A stretch of 64,000 bases of DNA from Acidobacteriota bacterium (GCA_003388555.1 QQVD01000048.1:186001-250000); one strand, 5' to 3'. Numbered from the stretch's first letter, positions 18,865 through 28,699 are shown. Program-made: numbers and translations. The notes: generated by a model not told the origin, from the letters alone.

Positions 18865-19449
18865 CTACGCCCGATCCGCCTGCGACTCGTCTTCGCCGCG
18901 CCGGGTCAGCAGCCGCGAGCCGAAGAAGGCGAACCAGAGCACCAGCGGCCAGGCGAACTTGAACGGCAGGTCGAGCAGGTGCTTGCCGAGTCCCCAGAAG
19001 TTGCGCCCCAGGGCGGAGTAGTTCTCCATCGACCAGTTGCCGAGCTGGGTGGCGTAGGCGAACTGCACCCAGAAGACCATCGACAGCAGGTGGAAGAAGA
19101 CGCTGAAGAGCAGCGCCCAGGCCAGGCGTATCGCCCTCTCGCGCAGCGCAACGCCCGGTACGGCGAGAAACATCGCGGCGAGCAGCAGCACCGGGAAATG
19201 GATGTCGGTCACCCGCAGCGAGTAGACGTGCCCGGTGGAGGTCTGGCCGCGCAGGTCGCCGCGGTAGATCAGGGCGTAGTGCGTCTCGTGCGGCTTCAGC
19301 GTCGTCTGGTCGGGGCTCTCGATCAGACGCACCGCGTTCTCGGTGGCGCGGATCAGGAAGCGGTCGTAGAGCGGCGTCAGCACCAGCCAGACGACGACCA
19401 CCGGCACGAAGGCCAGCAGCAGGTTGCGCAGGAACCGCCGGTAGTTCAT
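18865..19449 (-). CDS. Exosortase-associated multi-pass membrane protein
   Basis: A 194-residue membrane protein directly downstream of exosortase H on the same strand. The ATG at 19449 follows GAGGGGCC and yields MNYRRFLRNLLLAFVPVVV, a first transmembrane helix. A periplasmic stretch (about 28-75) includes ETHYALIYRGDLRG and HVYSLRVTDIHFP; two or three more helices follow (PVLLLAAMFLAVPG, LAWALLFSVFFHLLSMVFW, FKFAWPLVLWFAFFG). XrtH genes in other bacteria commonly have a small membrane partner of this size; assignment as that partner rests on context and topology. The function is unknown, presumably accessory to sorting or processing of CTERM-tagged surface proteins. Confidence 0.65.
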   Translation of the reverse strand: MNYRRFLRNLLLAFVPVVVVWLVLTPLYDRFLIRATENAVRLIESPDQTTLKPHETHYALIYRGDLRGQTSTGHVYSLRVTDIHFPVLLLAAMFLAVPGVALRERAIRLAWALLFSVFFHLLSMVFWVQFAYATQLGNWSMENYSALGRNFWGLGKHLLDLPFKFAWPLVLWFAFFGSRLLTRRGEDESQADRA

Positions 19450-19576
19450 CGCGGCCCCTCGGGCGACGAGACGAAGTCGTTGGAGCTCGCCATGTGGACC
19501 GCCGGGTCGAGTGGGTGGCGCCGACAGTGGCGGCCGTCGGCGCCCTGCGCGCCGGCGCCGCAAGGCGACGCGGAGA

Positions 19577-20161
19577 TCAGGCCTGCTCCGGCGCGCGCCG
19601 CGGCAGCGCGAAGCGGTTCGCCCAGTACATCCAGAGCAGCACGCCGAAGGCGATCACGATGGTCTGCCAGATCACCGTGTGCGAGCTGTCGAAGAGGCTC
19701 GGCAGGTAGGCGCCGGTGAGGAACAGCGCGACCACCCGCACCAGGTTGACCGCCTGGATGGCGAGCACGCCGAGTGCGAGGCCGATGCCCTTGGCGCGCA
19801 GCGAGGCGGGGAAGGCGAGCACCGCGGCGACGAAGATGACGACCGTCTCGAGGCCGTTGCAGCCGTTCTGGATGTCGACAGCGAAACGCTCGCTGAGGAT
19901 CTGGGTGCCGCGCATCGTCACGTCCTGCCCGATGACGTCGAGCGCCCAGCCGGAGAGCTTGGCCACTCCGGCGGTGAACGGCACCACCAGGTGGTCGTTG
20001 ATCGAGTTCAGGGAGAGGGCGACGAAGCCGCCGCTCAGCAGCACCATGAAGACGATCAGGAAGCGGCCTTCCGGGCTGCGCAGGAGGCCGCCGACGCCCT
20101 TGCGATCCACGGGCTCGTCGGAGGCGGTACGGTCCTCGGAACTGTCGGAGGGCTGGGACAT
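19577..20161 (-). CDS. xrtH: Exosortase H-type membrane transpeptidase
   Basis: A 194-residue multi-pass membrane cysteine protease/transpeptidase that recognises C-terminal sorting tails of exported proteins. The conserved exosortase residues are present: catalytic Cys in NGCNGLETVVIF, Arg in AIQAVNLVRVVALF, and His in DSSHTVIWQ. The short length and sequence are closest to the XrtH (IPTLxxWG-CTERM) type from memory. The start was chosen at ATG 20161 (MSQPSDSSEDRT), because in-frame sequence further upstream is low-complexity and unlikely to be coding. It is followed after 127 bases by its membrane partner. No IPTLxxWG-tailed protein is encoded in this window, so substrates lie elsewhere. 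Confidence 0.85.
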   Translation of the reverse strand: MSQPSDSSEDRTASDEPVDRKGVGGLLRSPEGRFLIVFMVLLSGGFVALSLNSINDHLVVPFTAGVAKLSGWALDVIGQDVTMRGTQILSERFAVDIQNGCNGLETVVIFVAAVLAFPASLRAKGIGLALGVLAIQAVNLVRVVALFLTGAYLPSLFDSSHTVIWQTIVIAFGVLLWMYWANRFALPRRAPEQA

Positions 20162-20570
20162 GGGTGATCTCGAGGCGTTCGGTCGAAGCGGCCAGGCGAG
20201 GTGCCCGGACGTGACGTGGTGCTGGGAGTCGAGTCTCTGGTGGAGGGTACGGGAAGTCGGCGCCCGCGGGTAGGTCGCTGCGGCGAACGCACCCCCGGCG
20301 CACGCCCGGGTGTCTGGCGAGCAAGGATCGCGAGCGCACGCTCGCCGGAGGTCGCGGCGCCAGTGCCGGAGCGTCGCCCGACCCGCGCGGCGGAGCAGAT
20401 CACCCGACCGGCGTCGGCCGGCAGCGGCTCCAGCGGCGGCGAGAGTGTAGCAGCGCTGCCTGGCCCGACTCGCCGCTGGCGGGACAGGGTCGAGGCGCGG
20501 CGCGTGGCTGGCCCAGGCTGCGGCGGTGGCCGGGAGAGCGCGTCCGGGCACCGGCCGGGCGGGCGCGTCG

Positions 20571-20584
20571 GGGATCACGATCCC
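20571..20584. promoter_or_regulatory. Palindrome GGGATC-AC-GATCCC upstream of the pyr promoter
   Basis: A perfect 6-bp inverted repeat with a 2-base centre sits 4 bases upstream of the candidate -35 of the pyr operon. It may be an operator; no regulator can be named. Confidence 0.3.
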
Positions 20585-20588
20585 GCCC

Positions 20589-20618
20589 TTGTCATTGTCG
20601 AGCGCCGGGCCTTACCAT
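20589..20618 (+). promoter_or_regulatory. Candidate pyr operon promoter
   Basis: TTGTCA (20589-20594) and TACCAT (20613-20618) are separated by 18 bases, a fair sigma-70-type match. Initiation here would give a leader of about 290 bases before pyrR, long enough for attenuation control. Confidence 0.35.
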
Positions 20619-20916
20619 GCGGCGGCCGCACCAGGCTCGCCGAACCCGCCGACCTCCCACCGCGTCCCAGCCGTGCGCCGCGCTCGTCGGGCGGAAATGC
20701 GGTGCGGGTGGAGCGCAGCGGCTCGGCGCCCGGATCCGCCGCCGCCAGGGGCGCCCTCGCCTCCAGGGGATCTCCGGCGAGCTCCGGGGAGGTCGGCGCC
20801 CAGGGGGCGCAGCTTCGCCGGGTGCGACAGGACGAGACGCCGCGACCTCCGACCAACCCGCGCGGTCGGGACACCCGAAAGCGCGACCCGACCACGCCAC
20901 CCGTCAGGGGGACAGC

Positions 20917-21465
20917 ATGGACCTGGCCGTCAAACGAACGCTCCTCGACGCTTCGCACATGCAGCGGGTGATGCGTCGCATGGCGGGCGAGATCGTCGAG
21001 CGCAACCGCGGCGTCGAGGGCCTGCTGCTCATCGGCATCCGCACCCGCGGCGTGCCGCTGGCCGAGTTCCTGGTGCGTGAGATCGAGCGCATGGAGGGCA
21101 AGAAGCCGGCCTACGGCATCCTCGACATCACCCTCTACCGCGACGACCTGTCGACCATCGCCCCACAGCCGGTGGTCAAAGAGAGTCGCCTGCCCGACGG
21201 CCTCGAGGGGCGACGCGTGGTGCTGTGCGACGACGTGCTGTTCACCGGTCGCACCATCCGTGCCGCGCTCGACGCGCTGATGGACTACGGCCGGCCCAAG
21301 GCGGTGCAGCTCGCGGTGCTGATCGACCGCGGCCATCGCGAGCTGCCGATCCATGCCGACTACGTCGGCGAGACGGTGCGCACCACCACCTCCGAGGTGA
21401 TCAAGGTGCGCTACGCGGCCACCGACGACGGCGAGGAGGACGTGCTGCTGCTCGACCGCGAGTGA
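20917..21465 (+). CDS. pyrR: Bifunctional pyr operon regulator / uracil phosphoribosyltransferase PyrR
   Basis: A 182-residue type I phosphoribosyltransferase that in other bacteria binds pyr mRNA in response to UMP and can convert uracil plus PRPP to UMP. The ATG follows AGGGGGAC; the frame runs 100 codons further upstream but that part has no PyrR similarity. The PRPP loop is VVLCDDVLFTGRTIRAALDA (about 98-117); other PyrR features are RTRGVPLA near 40, DITLYRDDL near 72 and VLIDRGHRELPI near 135. It is the first gene of pyrR-pyrB-pyrC-IMPase, 24 bases before pyrB, so it probably controls its own operon. RNA-binding activity is inferred from the family and the leader. Confidence 0.95.
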   Translation: MDLAVKRTLLDASHMQRVMRRMAGEIVERNRGVEGLLLIGIRTRGVPLAEFLVREIERMEGKKPAYGILDITLYRDDLSTIAPQPVVKESRLPDGLEGRRVVLCDDVLFTGRTIRAALDALMDYGRPKAVQLAVLIDRGHRELPIHADYVGETVRTTTSEVIKVRYAATDDGEEDVLLLDRE

Positions 21466-21489
21466 GCCGGCGCACCCCGGACCTTCCCT

Positions 21490-22418
<929 letters not shown>

Positions 22419-22422
<4 letters not shown>

Positions 22423-23753
22423 GCAGCGTGAGCAGCGTCATCCGCGCGAGCGGCGCGCTGCTGGTGCGCGGTGGCCGCGTCGTCGATCCGTCTCAGGGGA
22501 TCGACGACGAAGTCGACGTGCTGATCGGCGACGACGGCCGGGTCGAGCGTCTCAGCGGGTCGATCCAGGTCGGCGAGGGCGTCGAGGTCCTGGACGCCGC
22601 CGGTCTGGTCGTCTGCCCCGGGCTGCTCGACCTGCACGTGCATCTGCGCGAGCCCGGCCAGGAGTACAAGGAGACGATCGAGAGCGGCAGCCGCGCGGCG
22701 GCGGCGGGCGGCTTCACCACCGTCGCCTGCATGGCCAACACCGTGCCGGTCAACGACTGCCGCTCGGTGACCGAGCACATCGTGCGCGCCGCCCAGCGCT
22801 GCGGACTGGCGCGGGTGCTGCCGGTGGGCGCGATCAGCAAGGGGCTGCGCGGCGAGGAGCTCGCCGAGATGGGCGACCTCGTCTCCGCCGGCGTCGTCGC
22901 CTTCTCCGACGACGGGCGGCCGGTGGAGCACGCCGAGCTGATGCGCCGGGCATTGCTCTACGCGCGCCACTTCGGCCTGCCGGTGGTGCAGCACGCCCAG
23001 GACATGACGGTGACCGGCGACGGGGCGATGCACGAGGGCCCGTCGTCGACCCGCCTCGGGGTGCCTGGTGTGCCGCGCCTGGCCGAGGACCTGATGGTGG
23101 CGCGCGACCTGCTGCTCGCCGAGGAGACCGGCGGCCGCTACCACGTGCAGCACCTCTCGAGCGGCCGCTCGGTGGAGCTGATCCGCGAGGCCAAGGCGCG
23201 CGGCGTGGCGGTGACCTGCGAGGTGACGCCCCACCACCTGCTGCTCACCGACCGGGACGTCGAGGAGAGCGGCCTGGACCCCAACTTCAAGATGAACCCG
23301 CCGCTGCGCGAGAGCGCCGACCGCGACGCCCTGCTCGCCGGGCTGCTCGACGGCACCATCGACTTCATCGCCTCCGACCACGCGCCGCACCACGTCGACG
23401 AGAAGCTGCTCGACTTCGTCGCCTCGCCGTTCGGCATCGTCGGCCTCGAGACCACCGTCTCGCTGCTGCTCGACCGCCTGGTGCACGCCGGCAAGATCGA
23501 GCTGGGCGAGATGATCCGCCTGCTCACCAGCGCGCCGGCGAAGGCCTTCGGGCTCGAGCTCGGCAGCCTGCGCCCCGGCGCCCCGGGCGACGTCACCCTG
23601 CTCGATCTGGAGCGCGAGGTCACCGTCGACCCGGCGCGCTTCCAGAGCAAGTCGCGCAACACCCCGTTCGCCGGCTGGCGACTGCGCGGCGCGCCGGTGG
23701 TCACGGTGCTGGCGGGGCGTCCCATCCGGGTCGAGCCGCGGCCGGAACGTTGA
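22419..23753 (+). CDS. pyrC: Dihydroorotase
   Basis: A 444-residue amidohydrolase that interconverts N-carbamoyl-aspartate and dihydroorotate. A TTG start overlaps the pyrB stop (TTGA). Zinc ligands are visible: His73 and His75 in [22 protein letters not shown] later, and [11 protein letters not shown] with the Asp near the C-terminus, so it appears catalytically intact, unlike the PyrC-like pseudo-enzymes of some pyrB operons. It couples to the following IMPase gene by another TTGA. Type I dihydroorotase (PyrC/AllB-like) length. Confidence 0.95.
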
Positions 23754-24703
23754 GCGACGAGAGCCAGCGCAGGGGCGCGGCGACGTCCTTCGACGACGCG
23801 GCGCTGGTCGAGGCGGTCGGCGCCGGCGCCATGGAGCTGGCCGAGATCGCGGCCGCGGCGGCGCGCGCCGGCGGCGCGCTGCTGGTCGACGCCTTCGCCC
23901 GCCGCGACGAGCTGGTGGTGGAGGTCAAGTCGCGCAACGACTTCGTCTCGCGCGCCGACCGCGACAGCGAGGAGGCCATCGTCGCCGTGCTCCAGCAGCG
24001 CCTCGGCGAGCGCGTCGGCCGCATCCTCGGCGAGGAGGGCGGGGTGCGCGGTGCTGGCGAGCTCGAGTGGATCCTCGATCCGCTCGACGGCACCACCAAC
24101 TTCCTCGAGGGCCTGCCGATCTGGTGCGTCTCAGTGGCGGCACGCTTCCGCGGCGAGCTGGTCGCCGGCGTGGTGCACGAGCCGCTGAGCGGCGCCGTCT
24201 ACCTCGCGGCGCGCGGCGGCGGCGCCTGGCTCGAGAAGGTGACGCCGGATGGGGCGCGGGAGCCAGGGGATGGCGATGCCGGCGCGCAGGCGCCCTCGCG
24301 GGTGCGGCTACGGGTCGGCGACAAGGCGCCGCGCGACGCCTTCCTCAGCACCGGCTTCCCCTTCCGCGCCCACACCGTGATCGACCAGTTCCTCGCCCTC
24401 TTCCGCCTCGCCCTGCTCGGCAGCCGCGCCATCCGCCGCTGCGGCGCCGCGGCGCTCGACCTCGCCCACGTCGCTGCCGGCATCTACGACGGCTTCTTCG
24501 AGTTCCGCCTGTCGCCCTGGGACGTCGCCGCCGCGGCGCTGCTGATCCGCGAGGCCGGCGGCGTCGTCACCGATCTCGACGGCGGCGAGCGCTGGCTCGA
24601 CAGCGGCAACATCCTCGCCGGCAACCCCGAGGTGCACGCCCAGCTGCTCGAGTGGGCCGGCACCGTGACCTCGCAGGAGGCGATCGAGCGGGCGGTGCCG
24701 TGA
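23750..24703 (+). CDS. Inositol-monophosphatase-family phosphatase
   Basis: A 317-residue member of the Li+-sensitive, Mg2+-dependent phosphatase family (myo-inositol-1-phosphatase, SuhB, 3'-phosphoadenosine phosphatase relatives). Metal site residues are visible: EEGG near 100, WILDPLDGTTNFLEGLPIWC near 107-126 and SPWDVAAAALLIREAGG in the C-terminal half. The TTG start overlaps the pyrC stop, giving translational coupling with pyrimidine genes. A polar insert (about 162-185, with GAREPGDGDAGAQAP) is lineage-specific. The substrate is not predictable; co-transcription with pyr genes hints at phosphate-ester or nucleotide metabolism but is not proof. Confidence 0.88.
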   Translation: MSDESQRRGAATSFDDAALVEAVGAGAMELAEIAAAAARAGGALLVDAFARRDELVVEVKSRNDFVSRADRDSEEAIVAVLQQRLGERVGRILGEEGGVRGAGELEWILDPLDGTTNFLEGLPIWCVSVAARFRGELVAGVVHEPLSGAVYLAARGGGAWLEKVTPDGAREPGDGDAGAQAPSRVRLRVGDKAPRDAFLSTGFPFRAHTVIDQFLALFRLALLGSRAIRRCGAAALDLAHVAAGIYDGFFEFRLSPWDVAAAALLIREAGGVVTDLDGGERWLDSGNILAGNPEVHAQLLEWAGTVTSQEAIERAVP

Positions 24704-25345
24704 GTGGGTGGCGGAGGGCCGATGAGCTGGAGAAGCCGTGGGGCCGCGACTTCTCGGCGCGCACAGAATCTCAACGAGCCGGGGCCGTGTCGACGGCGGT
24801 TCGGCGAACCGCGGTATCCGCTGGAGTGGGCGTTCGATGGAAGCCGTGGCTTCTCCCGCATGCTGAGGTGGTCGGTCGATGAGTAGCTCGACGGAGGGCG
24901 ACCTGTCGACGAGACGAGGAGTGAGGCGGCGGAGATCCGGACCACCAAGGCGGTGCCACCTCCTGCGATCGTGAGCCACCGAGGGCGACGGTTGGCACGT
25001 CCGCGCCTCGCTTCGGAGAAGCGCACCCACATCGACATCGCGCTGATCCTCGAGGAAGAGCGCGGGCGGCGGTCGACCTGAGCTGAGGGCAGCCGTTCGG
25101 TGACCGAGAACGACGGGCACCACCAATGCGGCAACACCGCCGCGGTCTCAGAGCCGCTTGCATGAGCCGACGGCTATAATCACGGGTTCGGATCGGCATC
25201 GATCGGGTGCCGTCACCTTTGGAGGCCTGAGGCCTCGGGGTGTACGTGCGCCTGCCGCCTGGCCGCGCTCCAAGGCGCTGCGAAGAGACGCAGGGCAGAG
25301 GACGCCGCGAAGAGACGTAACGCGAAGAGACGTAGCGAAGAAGAC
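24704..25345. other. Intergenic region with TATAAT box and GCGAAGAGACG repeats
   Basis: This ~640-base stretch has no convincing gene on either strand. Its left part (24704-25150) looks like unselected or decayed sequence. The right part carries a perfect TATAAT and four imperfect GCGAAGAGACG repeats before the M23 peptidase gene. Confidence 0.5.
25175..25180 (+). promoter_or_regulatory. Perfect -10 hexamer TATAAT upstream of the M23 peptidase gene
   Basis: TATAAT is conspicuous in this GC-rich background and lies about 170 bases before the peptidase start. No good -35 stands at 16-18 bases, so the promoter call is tentative. Confidence 0.35.
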
Positions 25346-25346
25346 G
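25280..25346 (+). repeat. Four imperfect GCGAAGAGACG repeats
   Basis: GCGAAGAGACG occurs at 25280-25290, 25307-25317 and 25322-25332, and as GCGAAGAAGACG at 25335-25346, where it runs into the peptidase start. The purine-rich last copy could double as the ribosome-binding region. Confidence 0.6.
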
Positions 25347-25348
25347 TG

Positions 25349-26425
25349 ATGAGGATCGTCAGGAAGACGCAGCGCAAGCCGCCGGACGGAGTGGCGCATC
25401 TGGAGATCCAGATCCACCCGGCGGACATCCAGAAGGGGGTGCGTTACCTCTTCCTGACCCGGCGTCAGCTCGTCTTCGCCGGGCTCGCGCTCGGTCTCTA
25501 CCTGCTCTTCCTCGCCCACGCCGCCTGGCGCACGCCGGCGATGATCGGCAGCCTGCTCTCGGTGCGCGAATACCGGGCGCTCGAGGAGACGCGCCAGCAG
25601 CTCGGGCGCAGCCTCGAGGGGGTCAACGAGCGGCTGGTGGCGCTGCGCGAGTTCAACGACTCGCTGCGCCTCAAGATGCGCAAGGTCTATCTCGCCTACG
25701 GGCTCGAGGACCAGGAGTCGATCGGCCAGGGCGGCTATCCGTTCGAGCCCCGCGCGGTGCCCTCTTCGGTCTTCTCCGCGCGTCTCGCCGAGACCGCCGG
25801 TCTCGAGGCCGAGCTGCGCGAGCAGACGCGGGTGCTGGCCACCTTCCTCGACGAGATCCAGACCTTCGAGGCCGATCACCGCGACCAGGTGAGCTCGACG
25901 CCGTCGCTGTCGCCGCTGCAGGGCGACAACTTCGTGCTCACCAGCCCCTACGGCACCCGCACCAATCCGTTCACCAAGGAGAGCGACTTCCACGCCGGCA
26001 TCGATCTGGCAGCGCCGACCGGCACGCCGGTGTACGCACCGGCCGACGGCCGGGTCAACTTCGCCTCGCGCTACAGCGTGCGCCAGAGCGTCGCCTGGTG
26101 GCGCTACGGCAACCTGGTGTCGATCCAGCACGGCGACCGCTTCATCACCCTCTTCGGTCATCTCGACTCGATCGCGGTGAAGGCGGGGCAGGAGGTGCGC
26201 CAGGGCCAGCTCATCGGCACCGTCGGCAACACCGGCTGGAGCACCAACCCCCACCTGCACTACGAGGTGCGGCGGCTGCAGGGGGAGGACGACGACTACC
26301 GTCCGGTCGATCCACGCATCTACATCCTCGATCACCGCTGGCGCGACGAGGAGAGGCTGCTGGTGCGCGCCCGCAGCGCCCCCGACGTCAGCAACTACCA
26401 GCCGCTGCCGCGCCGGATCCGCTGA
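25349..26425 (+). CDS. Membrane-anchored M23 (LytM-type) peptidoglycan endopeptidase
   Basis: A 358-residue protein with a cytoplasmic N-terminus of about 45 residues, one transmembrane helix (LVFAGLALGLYLLFLAHAAW), a coiled coil at about 75-115 and 150-185, and a C-terminal LytM domain. Zinc-site residues are visible in FHAGIDLAAPTGTPVYAPADG (first His and Asp) and HLHYEVRRLQ. It probably cleaves peptide cross-links or activates amidases in the cell wall. ATG 25349 is preceded directly by an in-frame GTG that could also serve. The bactofilin-like gene follows after 179 bases; such pairs are linked to cell-shape control in other bacteria. Confidence 0.9.
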   Translation: MRIVRKTQRKPPDGVAHLEIQIHPADIQKGVRYLFLTRRQLVFAGLALGLYLLFLAHAAWRTPAMIGSLLSVREYRALEETRQQLGRSLEGVNERLVALREFNDSLRLKMRKVYLAYGLEDQESIGQGGYPFEPRAVPSSVFSARLAETAGLEAELREQTRVLATFLDEIQTFEADHRDQVSSTPSLSPLQGDNFVLTSPYGTRTNPFTKESDFHAGIDLAAPTGTPVYAPADGRVNFASRYSVRQSVAWWRYGNLVSIQHGDRFITLFGHLDSIAVKAGQEVRQGQLIGTVGNTGWSTNPHLHYEVRRLQGEDDDYRPVDPRIYILDHRWRDEERLLVRARSAPDVSNYQPLPRRIR

Positions 26426-26604
26426 GCCACGGCTCGCGGCCACCGCGCCGCCGGCGCCGACCCCGCCGCCCTCTGGATCCCGCGGCCCAGGGGGCGCGGC
26501 GTGGCCGCGGAGCGCGGCTTCGACGCGGAGCCGATACAGTCTCTCCAGCCGGGCCGCCGTGCGGCCGCGGCCGTGATCACGATCACCACCGTCGGCGGAG
26601 CAAC

Positions 26605-27387
26605 GTGGCGAGCAGAAGCGGCAACGGGGAAGTCGCCCCGACGATGATCATCCCGAGCGGGACCGAGATCGAGGTCGACGCCCACGGCCAGCTCTCGATC
26701 CGCACTCCCGGCAACCTGGTGATCCAGAACTCGGGTAGCTACGGCACCATCGAGTCGCGCCAGGGATCGATCCGCATCGAGCCCGACGTGCAGGTGGAGG
26801 CGGTGAACATCCGCTGCGCCAAGGTCTGCTACGTGCAGGGCAGCCTCACCGCGTGGAAGGTGCAGGCGCAGTCGATCGAGCTCGAGGAGTCGGCGCGCGC
26901 CCACATCATCCTGCAGGAGACCGACTCGCTGCAGATCGGCCGCGAGGCGCGCCTGGTCGGCAACTTCTCCTCCGAGAAGGAGCTCTTCCTGCTCTTCTCG
27001 CGCTTCGCCGAGCAGATGCGCTCGATGCCGTTCGGCTTCTCGCGCCGTTCCGAGATCGAGCAGGCGAGCCGACCGCGCCTGGAGAGCGTCACGGACGAGC
27101 GGCAGCCCCGGCAGAAGGCCCTCGGCGGCGGCTCCAACGGCCGTCCCGACCAGCTCCCCGACGAGCTCTTCTTCGCCCAGGTGCTGCTCGAGCGTGAGGC
27201 CGAGAAGGCCGGTGGCGGACCGACCTACCGGCGCGTCGTCGAGCAGCTGCTGACCCATCTGCGGGCCGGCGACGTCGAGGCGCTGCGGCGCGATCATGCC
27301 GAGCTCTTCTCGCAGGTCAGCCACAGCTCGGACGACTTCTCGCGCGCCCGCCAGCTGGTGAGCGAGCACTTCGCCTCGGTGGCGTGA
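26605..27387 (+). CDS. Bactofilin-like beta-helical protein with helical C-terminus
   Basis: A 260-residue cytoplasmic protein. Residues ~15-125 are short regular beta-strand repeats (GTEIEVDAHGQLSIRTPG, NLVIQNSGSYGTIESRQGSI, RIEPDVQVEAVNIRCAKVCY), like the right-handed helix of bactofilins. The C-terminal half (VVEQLLTHLRAGDVEALRRD onward) is helical. GTG 26605 with GGAG four bases upstream is used; ATG 26644 (MIIPSGTEIEV) is an alternative. Position after an M23 peptidase gene supports a bactofilin-type shape or polarity scaffold, but similarity is read by eye and the C-terminal extension is unusual for short bactofilins. Confidence 0.6.
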   Translation: MASRSGNGEVAPTMIIPSGTEIEVDAHGQLSIRTPGNLVIQNSGSYGTIESRQGSIRIEPDVQVEAVNIRCAKVCYVQGSLTAWKVQAQSIELEESARAHIILQETDSLQIGREARLVGNFSSEKELFLLFSRFAEQMRSMPFGFSRRSEIEQASRPRLESVTDERQPRQKALGGGSNGRPDQLPDELFFAQVLLEREAEKAGGGPTYRRVVEQLLTHLRAGDVEALRRDHAELFSQVSHSSDDFSRARQLVSEHFASVA

Positions 27388-27454
27388 CCGGGCGCCGACC
27401 GATCCGGCGCCGGCTTCCGGCTCCGTCGTCGTTCTCTTCGTCGTGGAGGAGCAG

Positions 27455-28534
27455 ATGAAGCTCGCCGGATTCCTGTTCAAGGTGCTGCTGCTGATGGCGG
27501 TGGTCGCCGGCATCGCGATCGTGGCCCTGATGTCGCGCGCCGGGCAGTACCGTGACGTCGTGCCGCTCGCCGCCGGCGAGTGCCGCCGTTACTCCGGCGC
27601 CCCGGGCGCCGAGGACCTCGAGGTGCACCGCGAGTCGTCGACCCTGATCATCTCCTCGGACGACCGGCGTGCCGGCGGCGTGGCAGCGGGCGAGCGGGCC
27701 AGCGCCGGTCTCTTCGTGCTCGACCTGGGCCGCGCCGACGCCGAGATCCAGCCCCTGGCGCACGACTTCGCGGGGCCGCTGCGTCCCCACGGCATCCATC
27801 TGGTCGAGGCGGGGGCCGACGGCGTGCTCTTCGTGGTCAACCACGGCGACGGCCACAGCATCGAGATCTTCCGCTTCGGCTCCGGGCCGGGCGGCCCTTC
27901 GGCGCGTCATCTGCGCACGGTGCGAGATCGGCTGCTGATCAGCCCCAACGACGTGGCGGGCCTCGACGAGCGCCGCTTCTACGTCACCAACGACCACGGC
28001 CCTGGCGGCCCGACGCGCCAGCAGCTCGACGACCTGCTCGGTCGGCATCGCGGCTCGGTGGCCTACTGGGACGGGGGGGCGATGCGCCTGGTCGCCGAGG
28101 AGCTCGGCTTCCCCAACGGCGTGGCGCTGAACCCCGAGAACCAGTACCTCTACGTCGCCGAGACCCTCGGCGGTCGGATCAATGTCTACTCGCGGGTGGA
28201 AGAGGGGGAGCGTGAGGGCGATCTCGACGTGGTCAAGCAGCTCGAGATCGACAGTGGCGTCGACAACCTCGAGGTCGACCTCTACGGAGGCCTCTGGGTG
28301 GCGGCCCATCCGCACCTGTGGAGCTTCCTGCGCCATGCGCGCGATGCGTCGGTCGATTCGCCGTCGCAGATCTTCTGGGTCGACCCGGCGGAGGACATGG
28401 AGCCGTGGCTGCGCCCGGTCTGGGTGGACGACGGGGCGCAGCTCTCCGGGGCGTCGGTGGCGGTGCCGTTCGGTGCGCGCTTTGCGATAGGTTCCGTCTT
28501 CGAATCCGACATCCTGATCTGTGACCGCTCGTGA
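27455..28534 (+). CDS. Paraoxonase/SMP-30-like beta-propeller protein, membrane-anchored
   Basis: A 359-residue protein. ATG 27455 follows GGAGGAG and is preferred over an in-frame GTG at 27443. An N-terminal hydrophobic segment (FLFKVLLLMAVVAGIAIVAL) forms a signal anchor. The rest resembles arylesterase/paraoxonase propellers: LRPHGIHLVE, FVVNHGDGHSIEIF, SPNDVAGLDERRFYVTNDHG, GFPNGVALNPENQYLYVAET and GVDNLEVDLYGGLWVAAHPH, with Asn/Asp residues in places where such enzymes bind calcium. It may hydrolyse lactones or esters in the periplasm. It precedes the beta-helix and diheme cytochrome genes on the same strand. Confidence 0.75.
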   Translation: MKLAGFLFKVLLLMAVVAGIAIVALMSRAGQYRDVVPLAAGECRRYSGAPGAEDLEVHRESSTLIISSDDRRAGGVAAGERASAGLFVLDLGRADAEIQPLAHDFAGPLRPHGIHLVEAGADGVLFVVNHGDGHSIEIFRFGSGPGGPSARHLRTVRDRLLISPNDVAGLDERRFYVTNDHGPGGPTRQQLDDLLGRHRGSVAYWDGGAMRLVAEELGFPNGVALNPENQYLYVAETLGGRINVYSRVEEGEREGDLDVVKQLEIDSGVDNLEVDLYGGLWVAAHPHLWSFLRHARDASVDSPSQIFWVDPAEDMEPWLRPVWVDDGAQLSGASVAVPFGARFAIGSVFESDILICDRS

Positions 28535-28699
28535 CGACGGCGCGCTCTTCCTTCAGCTCTGCCCTCAGTCCTCCCGGTAGGCCCGCGGCCCTCGCGAGGC
28601 CGTACACAGCCCCGAACGCGGCTCCCGTCCCGCTGCGCCCCATTGGCGATGGCGGCCGGCGCTGCGGCTGCAGACCCCGCAACGACCCACGAGGTGGCC

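Larger units (their letters stand above)
20162..20916. other. Divergent intergenic region between xrtH and pyrR
   Basis: This 755-base gap has no supported gene. It holds candidate pyr promoter and leader elements (20571-20618 and 20781-20794), and on the minus strand TGCTACACT (20452-20444) that could be a distant xrtH promoter. GC-rich hairpins such as CCGACC/GGTCGG around 20850-20869 occur, but none is followed by a T-run. Confidence 0.5.

Noticed and set aside
20849-20870. Rho-independent terminator in the pyr leader (CCGACC/GGTCGG hairpin).
   Set aside because: There is no T-run after it, and hairpins of this strength are common in this GC-rich sequence.
24704-25150. Small ORFs after the IMPase gene.
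   Set aside because: None has a ribosome-binding site, conserved motif or codon use like its neighbours.
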